Origin: GCA-2687025 sp964473525
GTDB taxonomy: Bacteria; Poribacteria; WGA-4E; GCA-2687025
Length of the DNA stretch: 64,000 bases
NCBI GenBank assembly: GCA_964473525.1
Contig: CAYYPK010000013.1
Location: 103,007-167,006, forward strand
Direction of reading: 5' to 3'
The translations under genes were made by a program, and so were the position numbers. Numbering within the stretch: the stretch's first letter is position 1; every line of letters starts with the position of its first letter. Below the pieces are notes generated by a model. That model saw nothing but the letters and a program-made list of their open reading frames with translations, ran no database searches and had not been told where the DNA came from. Positions 7,712-16,649 of the stretch are shown here, piece after piece.

Positions 7712-8486
7712 CAGTTAGCATCTGACCCGCCTGCCATCCGATTCGCGCCCGCATGTTCCCATCTTGGACGGCCAGCTCCAAGAGGTCGTAGCTGTTCCAC
7801 ACGGCAAGCGGCGCGCCACCCTCGACGGCGGCGTAGTGTGACACCGGGGGGCCAACCGCGAGCGTCGGGTCATCGCCCAGAAGGACCGCGGCGATGTCCG
7901 ATGGCGCGTCCGCACGACGGACGTTCGTGACGAGATTCCCAAACGCGTCGGCAAAGATCACGCGCCCTCGCACCGAGCCATCTGGCCCGCGAGTTGGGCG
8001 CGACTCCACGGTCACCAGATCGGCCGCGTCGGGCCCGAGGTCGCACAACGGCGTTCCCGACGCCAGCAGCCCAGCCACCGGAGCGAACAGATCGCGACCG
8101 TGGAACGTCCCACTCCTCGGCGCGTTCGACGCGAAGCTGGTGACGTCGATGCAGCGTGTGATGCCTTCGTCCGCGAGGACTGCTGTGAGCACCCCGTTGT
8201 CGGGCGCCACGTACCAGTTCCGCGCGCTCTCGACGGCGACGGCTCTACGATCCCCGCCGACGCCAGGGTCGACAACCGCGACGTGCACGGAGCCAGGAGG
8301 AAAGTAGGGCGCGGTGGCCCCGAGGAACACCGACCCGGTTAGCACATCCTGCGGAGGCACGCCGTGGGTCACGTCCACCACGCGCGCGGACGCCGCCGCC
8401 GACAGGATGACCCCCTTCATTACGGCTGCGTACGGGTCGGAGACGCCGAAGTCCGTGAGCAGCGTCACCACGCCGCACGGCCTCAC
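7695..8486 (-). CDS. S-adenosyl-L-methionine hydrolase (adenosine-forming), DUF62 / chlorinase-fluorinase family
   Basis: A 263-aa member of the DUF62 family, which hydrolyses S-adenosylmethionine to adenosine and methionine; fluorinases and chlorinases are relatives. Visible hallmarks are TLLTDFG-x-SDPY near the N-terminus, VDPGVGGDRR in the middle, APDNGVL, FHGRDLFAP, and a C-terminal beta domain. The GTG start at 8486 overlaps the DUF4340 gene stop by four bases (GTGA); the longer Arg-rich upstream frame is only an antisense artefact of that gene. A nearby GTG at 8474 is an alternative start. Overlap implies translation coupled to the DUF4340 gene, an uncommon pairing whose logic is unclear. 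Confidence 0.9.
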   Translation of the reverse strand: MRPCGVVTLLTDFGVSDPYAAVMKGVILSAAASARVVDVTHGVPPQDVLTGSVFLGATAPYFPPGSVHVAVVDPGVGGDRRAVAVESARNWYVAPDNGVLTAVLADEGITRCIDVTSFASNAPRSGTFHGRDLFAPVAGLLASGTPLCDLGPDAADLVTVESRPTRGPDGSVRGRVIFADAFGNLVTNVRRADAPSDIAAVLLGDDPTLAVGPPVSHYAAVEGGAPLAVWNSYDLLELAVQDGNMRARIGWQAGQMLTVTVSR

Positions 8487-10252
8487 GGCGCAGCCGTGCG
8501 TGTGACTCGCGCGTCCTCTAGCGTCTTGCTTACCTCTGCGAACTTCTCGGCGGAGATGATGAACGCGTCCGGGTCGTCGGTCACGCGGCCGGTGACGGTG
8601 TCGCCGTCCACCCAGAACGTGTAGCGTACTCGCGTCACGTTCTTCAGCGTCAGCTCGGCCGTCAGGTCTGGTGGCGCCTTCTGGGCGGCGGCGTTCGAGA
8701 CGAACCGCTCGACATCCATCTGGTCCAGGGACAGCAGGATGCCGTCTACCACGGCGTTGTCGGCCTGCTCGACAACCGGCTCGGATATCCGCCACACGAC
8801 CCCCTGGCGCGAGAACGCGACGGTCTCACCGGCCTGGCTTAGCGCGATGCGCCGAACGTCGATCGGCTCGATGTCCGGGAGCGTCCGCTCCCTGAGAGCC
8901 GCGATGCCGGCGGCCCAGCCCGATGCAGCGTCTTCCGGCACGAACGCGATGTCGGAGCCGTCGTTCACCTGTACGGCGGCCGCGCCGTCTCCCCGCGCGC
9001 CGAACCGAATGACCGTGGGGTCGGATGTTCCCGGCTTGTCATGGACCGTCAGCGTCAGCCGCGGCCGGGTCAGCCCGTGATCGGCGCGCGCACGATCCGT
9101 CGCGTCCACGATGTCGGTCGCTTCGAGGGCGTCCAGTTCGAACAGCAACTCGTCCACGCGTGACGAGTCCGCGCGCGCCTCGCGCGGCGACACGATGTGC
9201 CACGCCGACTGAGCCAGCGTTGCTCGCTTCTCGATCGTGTACAGCTCGCTGCCGTGCTCAACGTCGACGCGCCACGTCTCGGAACGCTGGAAATCCGCGA
9301 TGCGGCGGTCACGCCAGTCGAGGGCGCGCCTGGGCAGCGCGTCGAGCAGGTCGGCGCTGACGTCGTACACGCTCCGCCCGTCGACGCTCGCGACACGGAC
9401 TCGCCCGTCGTCGCCAGATGGCGTCAGCGCGATACGCAGGCGCCGTTCGCCGCCCTCAACCAGGCGCACGTGGACATCGGCGGCAGTCGCGCCGAGGTCG
9501 TACGAGACCGGGTCGGGAACATCGTCCGCGACGAAAACAGCCGCCTGCGCGGAGAGCAGGGCCTCTAGCGTCGCGCCAATTGCCTCCTGGTCCGCTGCGG
9601 CGACCGTCGGAGCCACCATTGCCCAGTCGCCGTCCGCGACCTGACGCGCAACGACGACAGGGCCGGCGCCGTCTTGGCGGTCGACGGACACGCGTCGCGC
9701 GTCCCTAGGCTCGAACGCTACTATGGCGCGGTCGCGCAGCTCAGCCGGGGTCCGCATCACCTCGTCCAGAACCCACGCTTCCATGAGGATGGCTTCCTCG
9801 GAGCTCTCCTCCTTCGTGTAGAGCGCGTAGCTCACGCCCTTCTTGCCGAAGAGGAATCGCTTCGTCTTGCCGTCGTACTCCACCGTGAGAACCACCTGCG
9901 GGTCGTCGAACCCGTACTCCGCCTTCGTCGGGCCCATCCGTTTGCGGATGTTGCGCTCGAGCACTCGGAGGATGTCTTTGGCGCCGCTCTCCGGCACCGG
10001 CGCGTCTACCGGCGCCACCATCCGCCAGCCTCCGTCTCGTCGTTCTAGCGTGATGTCTGGCATCGTCGGGTCAGCATACTCTACGACCGCCCTCGTGATG
10101 GCGTCGAACGCGATGCCGTGGTCTTCCCCGAGCGCGGGCAGCGCCTCGTAGTCGTCTGGCGGCTCCGGGCGCCACAGGAGGATGGCCGCGAGCAGCACGC
10201 CGAAGGCGGCCGCGAGGAGGGCAAGAACACGAAGCGTGCGCTGGATATTCAT
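8483..10252 (-). CDS. DUF4340 domain protein, membrane-anchored
   Basis: A 589-aa protein with one N-terminal membrane helix (about residues 8-27) and a long exported region built of repeated beta-rich units (ITLERRDGGWRMVAP..., VAFEPRDARRVSVDRQDG, WRVDVEHGSELYTIEKR, WHIVSP). These are the pattern of DUF4340. Such genes often follow gldG-like ABC-transporter genes (GldG: exported substrate-binding-like subunit), but no ABC ATPase or GldG is present here. It sits between four membrane-protein genes and the SAM hydrolase gene, with which it overlaps by four bases. It probably works at the periplasmic face of the membrane; function unknown. Confidence 0.85.
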   Translation of the reverse strand: MNIQRTLRVLALLAAAFGVLLAAILLWRPEPPDDYEALPALGEDHGIAFDAITRAVVEYADPTMPDITLERRDGGWRMVAPVDAPVPESGAKDILRVLERNIRKRMGPTKAEYGFDDPQVVLTVEYDGKTKRFLFGKKGVSYALYTKEESSEEAILMEAWVLDEVMRTPAELRDRAIVAFEPRDARRVSVDRQDGAGPVVVARQVADGDWAMVAPTVAAADQEAIGATLEALLSAQAAVFVADDVPDPVSYDLGATAADVHVRLVEGGERRLRIALTPSGDDGRVRVASVDGRSVYDVSADLLDALPRRALDWRDRRIADFQRSETWRVDVEHGSELYTIEKRATLAQSAWHIVSPREARADSSRVDELLFELDALEATDIVDATDRARADHGLTRPRLTLTVHDKPGTSDPTVIRFGARGDGAAAVQVNDGSDIAFVPEDAASGWAAGIAALRERTLPDIEPIDVRRIALSQAGETVAFSRQGVVWRISEPVVEQADNAVVDGILLSLDQMDVERFVSNAAAQKAPPDLTAELTLKNVTRVRYTFWVDGDTVTGRVTDDPDAFIISAEKFAEVSKTLEDARVTRTAAP

Positions 10253-10356
10253 CTAACGTCGGCTCAACACAAGCAAGTGGAAGGAAACCGCGACGATCAT
10301 CGCACGTGTGGGCGACGATATGATGATACTGATTCGTAGAGCCGAGGGCGAGGCCG

Positions 10357-10995
10357 TTAGGTCGGTAGGATCCCGAGCCACGTGCCGAAGAGGAACTGCA
10401 ACCTGCCGATCAGGATGGTAAACCGAGAGATCACCATGTTGCCGTACACCGCGCCGAAGCCAACCATGAGGAACATGACGCCAACGCGCGAGACGACGCC
10501 GAGCGCCGGCCCCCTACGCACTGTCATCACGAAGTAGGCAAGGACGCTCACGGTTCCAACGAGAACGATGAGGGCGTTGATCATCGCCCAGGGTGAGCCC
10601 GCGTCGCCTACGGCTTGGACTGTCGACAGCGTCTGTGGGAACAGTCGCGCTTGCACTGCCGCAGGCAGCGCCTGCCCGGCCGCGTAGCCGACTGCTACGG
10701 CGCTGGGGATCCGCGCGAGCCATCCAAGCTTCGGAATGAACGGAGCCAGGAACAGCAGCCCGAGCGCCGTGAACAGGAGCGTCCACAGCAAGGACGTCGC
10801 GTCTTTCGGAGCCACGATGCCGGTGTAGACGCGCGGTATCAGCACCGTGTAGATGACCAGCAGCACGCCGATGCCGGTGCCGACGCCGACCATCACGTGT
10901 TCGGCAAACCGATAGACGACGTTCTCGCGGTACAGGAAGCTGAACATCGCGAGAGTCAAGAGGGCGCCGACCCACACACCGAAATCAGTTGACAT
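10357..10995 (-). CDS. Polytopic membrane protein, last gene of a four-gene membrane cassette
   Basis: A 212-aa protein with about six predicted membrane helices (for example residues 8-20, 32-55, 66-88, 95-110, 140-160, 170-195) and little soluble sequence. I recognise no family. Its start codon shares one base with the stop of the preceding gene (TAATG), so translation is probably coupled. Together with the three genes before it, it likely forms an inner-membrane complex. There are no transporter ATPase, signal-transduction or protease motifs to suggest a role. Confidence 0.85.
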   Translation of the reverse strand: MSTDFGVWVGALLTLAMFSFLYRENVVYRFAEHVMVGVGTGIGVLLVIYTVLIPRVYTGIVAPKDATSLLWTLLFTALGLLFLAPFIPKLGWLARIPSAVAVGYAAGQALPAAVQARLFPQTLSTVQAVGDAGSPWAMINALIVLVGTVSVLAYFVMTVRRGPALGVVSRVGVMFLMVGFGAVYGNMVISRFTILIGRLQFLFGTWLGILPT

Positions 10996-11843
10996 TACGC
11001 CGCCCCCCGCGCGCCGCGCCGCGTCACGAAGTACCCAACGTTCGCTAGCCCAATGAAGGCGAGCATCATCAGGTGACCCATGAACAGGACGCTCATTTTC
11101 TTCGAAGCGTCCGGCTCCAGCCCGGGATACGCCTCCATGACCATCGTCTCGTAGTCCGAGGCTCCCCGTGTGCTGCGCAGCAGACCGGTGATCTGTCCGC
11201 TAGCGAGGTACGGGTACTGCCCGGTGACGATGGAGCCCGTGGCTCCCGTGCAGAGCTTGAGACCGAAACGAGCGTTCGCGAATTCGACCCAGTCCTCGTA
11301 CTTCTTGCTGCCGGTCATCTCCACCGCCAGGGCGATGTCGGCGAAGTTGGTGACGCCCTCCATCGCCTTCACGGACTCGATGGGCACGGTCTCGCCGTCC
11401 ACCTCGATCTCTTCGAAGACGCCAGCGAAGGAACGCCCCATCTCAATGATCGCCGCCGTCATGTCCGGGCTGTATCCCAGGAACGCATAGTCTACGCCGT
11501 CCGCCTTGCCCAACTTCTCAGCGACATCCGTGAGCATGGCGGCCGCTCCTGAGGCGCCATCTGCGTCGAACGTCACCACGAGTACGGTGGCGCCCCTCGC
11601 GAACGCGTGGTGCAACGTGGCGCGGGACATGGGATGCAGCTCAGGGCTGCTGCTAGGCGGATAGTCCATCGCGACTATCACATGATCCTGGGGGCCGGTC
11701 GCCTCAACCGCCTCGAAGACACGTCGCGCCTCGCCAGAGGCCGGCAGAGGAACGACCGTGTCCAACGCCATGCCGACGAAGATCACGAGAGCCACGGCGA
11801 GGAACACGATGCGTCGGTCGATGTCGAGCAGCTTCTGCATCAT
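10995..11843 (-). CDS. Bitopic membrane protein with large external alpha/beta domain, unknown function
   Basis: A 282-aa protein with one helix near the N-terminus (about residues 12-30) and one near the C-terminus (about 250-272), flanking a soluble domain of about 210 residues. That domain has Rossmann-like alternation: DHVIVAMDYPPSSSPELHPM, GATVLVVTFDADG, VDYAFLGYSPDM. The two methionines at the start make ATG 11843 or 11840 possible; 11843 lies five bases after the upstream gene's stop. I recognise no characterised family. The HVIVAMDY and STRGASDYETMVM segments would be useful search seeds. Confidence 0.85.
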   Translation of the reverse strand: MMQKLLDIDRRIVFLAVALVIFVGMALDTVVPLPASGEARRVFEAVEATGPQDHVIVAMDYPPSSSPELHPMSRATLHHAFARGATVLVVTFDADGASGAAAMLTDVAEKLGKADGVDYAFLGYSPDMTAAIIEMGRSFAGVFEEIEVDGETVPIESVKAMEGVTNFADIALAVEMTGSKKYEDWVEFANARFGLKLCTGATGSIVTGQYPYLASGQITGLLRSTRGASDYETMVMEAYPGLEPDASKKMSVLFMGHLMMLAFIGLANVGYFVTRRGARGAA

Positions 11844-11847
11844 CTGC

Positions 11848-12468
11848 TTACCCGCGCCCCACAAATCCACGCTCAAGGCCCATGAGTATGCGCGCGGAGA
11901 GGGCAACGATGCCCAACGCAAGACCAATGGCGATTCCGCGCTGCATAGCCATCGCAGGCACGCTGAGCAGCCAACCCTCGGCCGACGCGCCGCCAGGCCC
12001 CGGCAGCGATATCACCGCGTTGCCGAGGAGAACAACGACGGCAGCGACCGTTAACAGCGCGGTGTCGAGCGTCCGCGCGCGGAACGCGCGATACGCGGCG
12101 GAAGCGATGAAGAACGCGAGGAAGGCGAACACGCTCTGCTGGAGAGGCGCGTACACGTTACCGAGGATCCAGCGGAACGCGGGCCCGCGCAGCGACGCGC
12201 TGTTGTCAATCAAGCCGGCCGCGACCGTCGCGACGAGGGCGATTAGAGTGACCGCGCTGAAGAACGCGCTGGTGTGCATGCGTGCGATGCGCGCCGCGTG
12301 CAGACGCACCAGCCCAACGACCGCGGGCAGCATGGCGAATCCGCCGAGTATAATGAGTCCGCGGTTCACCGGTGAGCCGTACATGCCCGCCAGGCGCGGC
12401 GAGAAGACAGTTAGGGTCATCAGCACGACCATCGCGCTGGCCAACGCTAGTGGCAGACGCGTCCGCAT
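11848..12468 (-). CDS. Polytopic membrane protein of the four-gene cassette, unknown function
   Basis: A 206-aa integral membrane protein with about six hydrophobic helices, starting with a signal-anchor-like MRTRLPLALASAMVVLM. It is packed between the first and third genes of the cassette (6 bases after one, 4 bases before the next), so the four genes are clearly one transcription unit. No known family motif was seen. Confidence 0.85.
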   Translation of the reverse strand: MRTRLPLALASAMVVLMTLTVFSPRLAGMYGSPVNRGLIILGGFAMLPAVVGLVRLHAARIARMHTSAFFSAVTLIALVATVAAGLIDNSASLRGPAFRWILGNVYAPLQQSVFAFLAFFIASAAYRAFRARTLDTALLTVAAVVVLLGNAVISLPGPGGASAEGWLLSVPAMAMQRGIAIGLALGIVALSARILMGLERGFVGRG

Positions 12469-12474
12469 GTCGCC

Positions 12475-13314
12475 TTAACCTCCTAGAACCGAGCGTAGCC
12501 ATCCGCTGCCCGCCACCTCAAGGACCAGCCCCAGCGCGATCACCGCAAGTACCGCGACCTTCCCAAGGTCGATGCCGCGCAGGCTTCCAAGCTGCTGGGC
12601 GTCGCCGGAGATCGCCGCGCCCGCCGCGTACAACTCCTCACCGAGGAGCGTGTGGTCGCACGTCGTCACGAAGAATGGCAACTGCGTGTCCTTGTCGGTG
12701 CCGGCGATCATGACCGCGCCGGCGCGGGCGCCCGTCTCGCCGAAGATCAGGGACTCCGCCGAGAACTCACCTTGGAGGAAGACCGTAGCCGGGTGCTCGC
12801 TCTCGATGACGCCGTTCACGGCTGCGGTGAAAGCCATCTGGCGGTTCGACGCGAAGAACACGTCGGAGCGGTCGAACGACTCCTGCCGGCCCGCCTGTCG
12901 GTACGCGTCCTCCACCGCCTCGCCAGCGATGCGAGTCACGATCGTGTCCCGGCACGGCACGATCAATCTGGCGCCCGTCTCGGCACACTTCTCCGCCACG
13001 AGCCGTAGCACGCTGAGACCCGCGATAGTGCCGGACTTAGTGATGGAGTTCGTGCCGGCGACGAACACGATGGGCCGGCCCATCTCGACTGCTCGCCCCA
13101 CGGCGTCTTCGGCGGCTTCTAGGCCAGCGACGGGCCGCGCCTCGATCGTCTTGCCGCTCCGCCCCGCCAGGATACCCCACACCACGAGGCCAACGGTCAC
13201 GAGCACGCCGACCAGGATCGACCCCATGCCGTCCTTGAACCAGGGGGGCGTGTCCTGGGCGACCGCCGTCAGCGGCGCGAACATGGTCAATGTCAGGAGC
13301 GCGCGTCTATACAT
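12475..13314 (-). CDS. First gene of the membrane cassette: bitopic protein, DUF6754-like
   Basis: A 279-aa protein with an N-terminal signal-like segment, a second hydrophobic helix (about residues 30-50), a soluble alpha/beta domain (about 55-240) and a C-terminal helix (about 250-270). The soluble part includes RPIVFVAGTNSITKSGTIAG, GARLIVPCRDT and DVFFASNRQMAFTAAVNGVI. From memory this resembles proteins annotated DUF6754 in Chloroflexi and related phyla; that is a recollection, not a search result. It shares its layout (helix, external domain, helix) with the gene at 10995-11843. Start ATG 13314 is chosen because the upstream frame is Arg-rich and runs into a terminator hairpin. Confidence 0.83.
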   Translation of the reverse strand: MYRRALLTLTMFAPLTAVAQDTPPWFKDGMGSILVGVLVTVGLVVWGILAGRSGKTIEARPVAGLEAAEDAVGRAVEMGRPIVFVAGTNSITKSGTIAGLSVLRLVAEKCAETGARLIVPCRDTIVTRIAGEAVEDAYRQAGRQESFDRSDVFFASNRQMAFTAAVNGVIESEHPATVFLQGEFSAESLIFGETGARAGAVMIAGTDKDTQLPFFVTTCDHTLLGEELYAAGAAISGDAQQLGSLRGIDLGKVAVLAVIALGLVLEVAGSGWLRSVLGG

Positions 13315-13387
13315 AAGCTCGTCCCGGCGATGTGCGGCGCTGTACGGCCACGGCGCTACGAACCGCTCCGCAGAATCGCACGGAAAT

Positions 13388-13426
13388 GAGAACGGCACAA
13401 CCCTCTTGCCAGGTTGTGCCGTTCTC
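13388..13426 (-). terminator. Strong hairpin downstream of the XRE/TPR regulator gene
   Basis: Fifteen bases (13388-13402) are the exact reverse complement of 13412-13426 around a 9-base loop. The hairpin starts about 20 bases after the stop of the XRE/TPR gene on the minus strand and is followed by ATTTCC, a weak T-run. It should end that transcript and separate it from the membrane cassette that begins 74 bases further on. Confidence 0.7.
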
Positions 13427-13447
13427 GATCGTCTTGTGTCCGCGAGC

Positions 13448-14998
13448 CTACGCCGCTGCGGCGTCTCGCATCTCGCCAATGCGCTCGTACAGGTGCGCCA
13501 CGAGGGGCGTGTCCCCGATCCGCTTGTCATCCGCTACGACGGACTTGATCGTCTCCTCCAAGCCGTCGAGCGTCTCCGAGACCGCGTCGGCGTTGTCCTG
13601 CGCTCGCTGCAAGCCGACCCATGCGAAGGCCACCTGGCCCTGCCGGTCCAACTCGCGAACGGCGCTGTTCAGGACAGGCGTGCGCTCGGTGTCGCGAAGC
13701 AGCGCTTCGGCGTCCACCAGACGCCTCTCCAACACGGCGATGTCCGCCAGCAGTCGCTGGCACGTGACCCGTAGGTGGTTCCCGTCGTCGTCCTCCGGCA
13801 ACGTGAGCCTCAACGCGGCGTTGGGGTGCTTCTTCGCCTGCGTTAGCCGGTCCCGCCCGATCAGCAGTGTGCCGGTTGCCGCCGACAGCTGACCTTCCTG
13901 GAGGTCGGGCAGCTCAATGCGAACACGCATCGAACGCACGCGACTCAGCCAGTTGCGGGCCTCCTCCTCGCGGTCCATTCTCAGCGCGGCCTCGAACGCC
14001 GACACCTCCATCTGTATCAGACAGAGCGACTTGTCGTCCTGCGGGCCGGGGAGCGTGGACGAACGCCACAGCTTGATGGTCTCGTTGGCGCCCGCGATGA
14101 CGTCCTCGTTGCGCCACAGCGCCAGGTACCCGGTGACGGCATCCGTGCGGCAGCGCGCGAGCGCGAACGGCGGGATGTCCTTGATCCGCAACGCCTTGTG
14201 CAGCGTCTCGATCATGCGGATCGTGTCGCCTTCCGCCCGGTCGAGCGCCGAAATGTGCCAGAGCGCGCACGCCTGGCCCGCAGGGTCGTCTACGGCCGCG
14301 GCGTACTCCAGCGCCTGGGTGTACAGTCGACGGGCGGAGCCGGCGTCGCCGGCCTCGTCGTGGCACAGCGCGTGGTGCAGCACCGCCAAATACCGCAGCC
14401 GCTGCGGGTACGCTTCGCCGGTCTCCGTCTGCATGCGGTCGCACAGCTTGGCGAACCCATCCTGGGCCGCCACGCGTCCGTTAGCGTGTCTGTCGTAGTA
14501 GGCTTCGTAGAAGTCTGCCCACGCCTGCATCTTCAGGGGGAACCGTTCAGGGTCGTTCCGCACCTGATCGATGAGGCTGCGGGGCACCGCCAGGTCGGCA
14601 TCCGCCACGGCAACGTCCACCGCGAAGTGGTAGATCGTGTCCTCCTCGGGGCCCGGCAGCGCCGGGGCCCGGAGGAGCGCCTCCATCAGGGTGTCGTCGG
14701 TGTCCTGCACCATGATGTTCGTGCGCATGGACTGCGGGATGTAGTCGGGGGCCGATGGGCTCTCGAACAGCGCCCGCTTCTGGGCTTCCGGTATGGGCTG
14801 AGCGAGGAAGCGAAGGTAGTTCAGATCCTCCTCGAACAGGCGGGCGGCACGCTGAACGAGCTTGTCGGAGGGGTGCCGCTTCGTGCTCTCCAACAGGCTT
14901 ATGAACTGCGGGCTGACCTCGAGGCGCTCGGCCAGTTCCTGCATCGTCAGCCCCTGCGAGAGTCTCGCCTGCCGCAGGTATTCCCCAAAATGGAGCAT
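13448..14998 (-). CDS. XRE-family DNA-binding regulator with TPR-like C-terminal domain
   Basis: A 516-aa protein. Residues 5-60 form a Cro/C1-type helix-turn-helix (LRQARLSQGLTMQELAERLE, PQFISLLESTKRHPS). The remaining 440 residues are helical and repeat-rich, consistent with tetratricopeptide-like units (for example AGSARRLYTQALEYAAAV, AFEAALRMDREEEARNWL). This build is common in regulators that bind a peptide or protein partner through the repeats (RRNPP-like regulators in Firmicutes), but I see no peptide pheromone gene nearby. ATG 14998 has GAGGAG upstream. It is preceded by a long leader with its own promoter and followed by a 15-bp hairpin, so it is a single-gene unit. Confidence 0.9.
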   Translation of the reverse strand: MLHFGEYLRQARLSQGLTMQELAERLEVSPQFISLLESTKRHPSDKLVQRAARLFEEDLNYLRFLAQPIPEAQKRALFESPSAPDYIPQSMRTNIMVQDTDDTLMEALLRAPALPGPEEDTIYHFAVDVAVADADLAVPRSLIDQVRNDPERFPLKMQAWADFYEAYYDRHANGRVAAQDGFAKLCDRMQTETGEAYPQRLRYLAVLHHALCHDEAGDAGSARRLYTQALEYAAAVDDPAGQACALWHISALDRAEGDTIRMIETLHKALRIKDIPPFALARCRTDAVTGYLALWRNEDVIAGANETIKLWRSSTLPGPQDDKSLCLIQMEVSAFEAALRMDREEEARNWLSRVRSMRVRIELPDLQEGQLSAATGTLLIGRDRLTQAKKHPNAALRLTLPEDDDGNHLRVTCQRLLADIAVLERRLVDAEALLRDTERTPVLNSAVRELDRQGQVAFAWVGLQRAQDNADAVSETLDGLEETIKSVVADDKRIGDTPLVAHLYERIGEMRDAAAA

Positions 14999-15193
14999 TA
15001 TCAGTTCTCCTCGCAGCGTCTTGGCTGCGCGTCATGTAGCCAACTCAACGGCGAAAGCCAGTTTTTCACACGTGCTGGTTGCAGACGCCTTGCGGGCCGC
15101 ACGACGTCGCACTCCCCCGCCACATGCATCACTGACCCTCGACGTGTCGCGAACCCAGCTTTCCCAAAATCCGAACGCGACGGTGCACTCACA

Positions 15194-15223
15194 AGTATAG
15201 AATACCGCCTAGGGCGTGGGCAA
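15194..15223 (-). promoter_or_regulatory. Putative promoter of the XRE/TPR regulator gene
   Basis: On the minus strand, TTGCCC (15223-15218) and TATACT (15199-15194) are 18 bases apart. The -35 lies inside the last codons of the GlcF-like gene. The start codon is about 190 bases downstream, so the mRNA would have an unusually long untranslated leader in which I see no known riboswitch. Confidence 0.45.
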
Positions 15224-16621
15224 CACACTTGGTTGCTTCGCGCGGCCGCGCGCCGAGGCGGGTTCACGGTACAGCGGCTCGACGCCGGTGTATCCCCAGT
15301 CGAGTAGCTCGACAAGGTGCATGACGCGCATGGGAAGGCCAGCGTCCCTCACTCCGGCGCGCAGTTGGATCATGCAGCCGGGATTCGCCGTCGCCACGAT
15401 ATCCGCTTCGGTGGCTTCCACGTGCGGCATCTTGCGGGCCAGGATCGCCGCCGAAAGCTCCGGCTGCACGACGTTGTAAATGCCGGCGCTGCCGCAGCAC
15501 CAGTCCGCCTCGGGCATCTCGACCAACTCCACCCCGGGTATCGCGCGCAGCAACTCACGTGGTTGAGCCGCCACCCCTTGGCCGTGCAGAAGATGGCACG
15601 GGTCATCGTACGTGACGCGGCGCTCGACCGCGTGCGTGGGCGGCTTCAGGCCGATTCCCGCAAGCCACTCGGTGACGTCGCGCATCTTCGACGCGAACTG
15701 TTCCGCGCGGTCGCGCTTGTGGGGATCGTGCGGGAACAGTTCCGGGTACTCCTTCAGCGCGGAGCCGCATCCCGCGGAGTTTATCACGATCGCGTCCAGA
15801 TCCTCCCCGAGGAACGCTTCGATGTTCTGCTCCGCCAGCGCCGCCGCCGAGTCTCGCACGCCACCATGCATGTGCAACGCGCCGCAGCAGGTCTGGGCGG
15901 CGGGCGTGACTACCTCGCAGCCGTTCTCGGCCAGCACGCGCACCGTGGCGAGGTTCACGTCGGCGAACAGCGGCTTCATGACACATCCCGCGACGAACCC
16001 CACGCGGTACCTTCTGTCGCCGACGGATGGGGTTACATCCAGCAGTTGGTCCTGCAGCTTGGGGTCCGGTATGGGCGGCAACAGCGTGGCCATCGAGCCG
16101 GCCCGGCCGAGGAGTCTGTCGAGGCCGGTCGCCCGCAAGAGTCGGTCGACCCCGAGTCGCTGGTACGCGTGGGCGAGACGAAACATAAGCCGCAGCCGGG
16201 CCGCCTTCGGGAGGAGACCGTCGTACGCCGCTTTCATCAGCCATCGCTGGCTAGCAGGCCGCTGGCTCGTGGCCTCGTATGCCGCGCGCGCCTGTTCCAT
16301 GACCACGCCGAATTCCACACCGGACGGGCACGCCGTCTCGCACGCGCGACATTCCAGGCAGCGATATATGTGCGTCCGGAACTGGTCATCAGGCGCGGAC
16401 CTACCCTCAAGCACCGACTTGATGAGGTATAGACGGCCGCGCGGCGAGTCCATTTCCAGGCCAAGCTGCTCATACGTCGGGCATGTCGGCAGACAGAACC
16501 CGCAGTGCGTGCACTTGTCCACCTTCGCGGCGTCGATGAGCGCCGCGAACGGCGTGTCCGTGTATCCGTGCGTACCGTGTCCAGCTTCGGCCGGCGCCAT
16601 GTCGGCGTTCCCAAGGTGCAT
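15209..16621 (-). CDS. glcF: Glycolate oxidase iron-sulfur subunit-like protein
   Basis: A 470-aa iron-sulfur protein of the GlcF / heterodisulfide-reductase-D-like family, which passes electrons from a flavin dehydrogenase to the respiratory chain. The N-terminal part holds two 4Fe-4S motifs (CTHCGFCLPTCP near residue 37 and CLECRACETACP near 92). The C-terminal half holds two CCG domains (QTCCGALH and DWCCGSAGIY). Glycolate or another 2-hydroxy acid (lactate, glycerol 3-phosphate) are the usual substrates of partner subunits. No flavin subunit (glcD/glcE) lies next to it, which is unusual. ATG 16621 has only a weak ribosome site; an internal ATG seven codons in (16600) is a possible alternative. 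Confidence 0.92.
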   Translation of the reverse strand: MHLGNADMAPAEAGHGTHGYTDTPFAALIDAAKVDKCTHCGFCLPTCPTYEQLGLEMDSPRGRLYLIKSVLEGRSAPDDQFRTHIYRCLECRACETACPSGVEFGVVMEQARAAYEATSQRPASQRWLMKAAYDGLLPKAARLRLMFRLAHAYQRLGVDRLLRATGLDRLLGRAGSMATLLPPIPDPKLQDQLLDVTPSVGDRRYRVGFVAGCVMKPLFADVNLATVRVLAENGCEVVTPAAQTCCGALHMHGGVRDSAAALAEQNIEAFLGEDLDAIVINSAGCGSALKEYPELFPHDPHKRDRAEQFASKMRDVTEWLAGIGLKPPTHAVERRVTYDDPCHLLHGQGVAAQPRELLRAIPGVELVEMPEADWCCGSAGIYNVVQPELSAAILARKMPHVEATEADIVATANPGCMIQLRAGVRDAGLPMRVMHLVELLDWGYTGVEPLYREPASARGRAKQPSVLPTP

Positions 16622-16649
16622 GTATGCCCAGATCGTAACCGCGCTCCGC

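Noticed and set aside
8483..13314. ABC transporter (gldFG-like) expected beside a DUF4340 gene
   Set aside because: No Walker A/B or signature motif was found in any of the four membrane genes.
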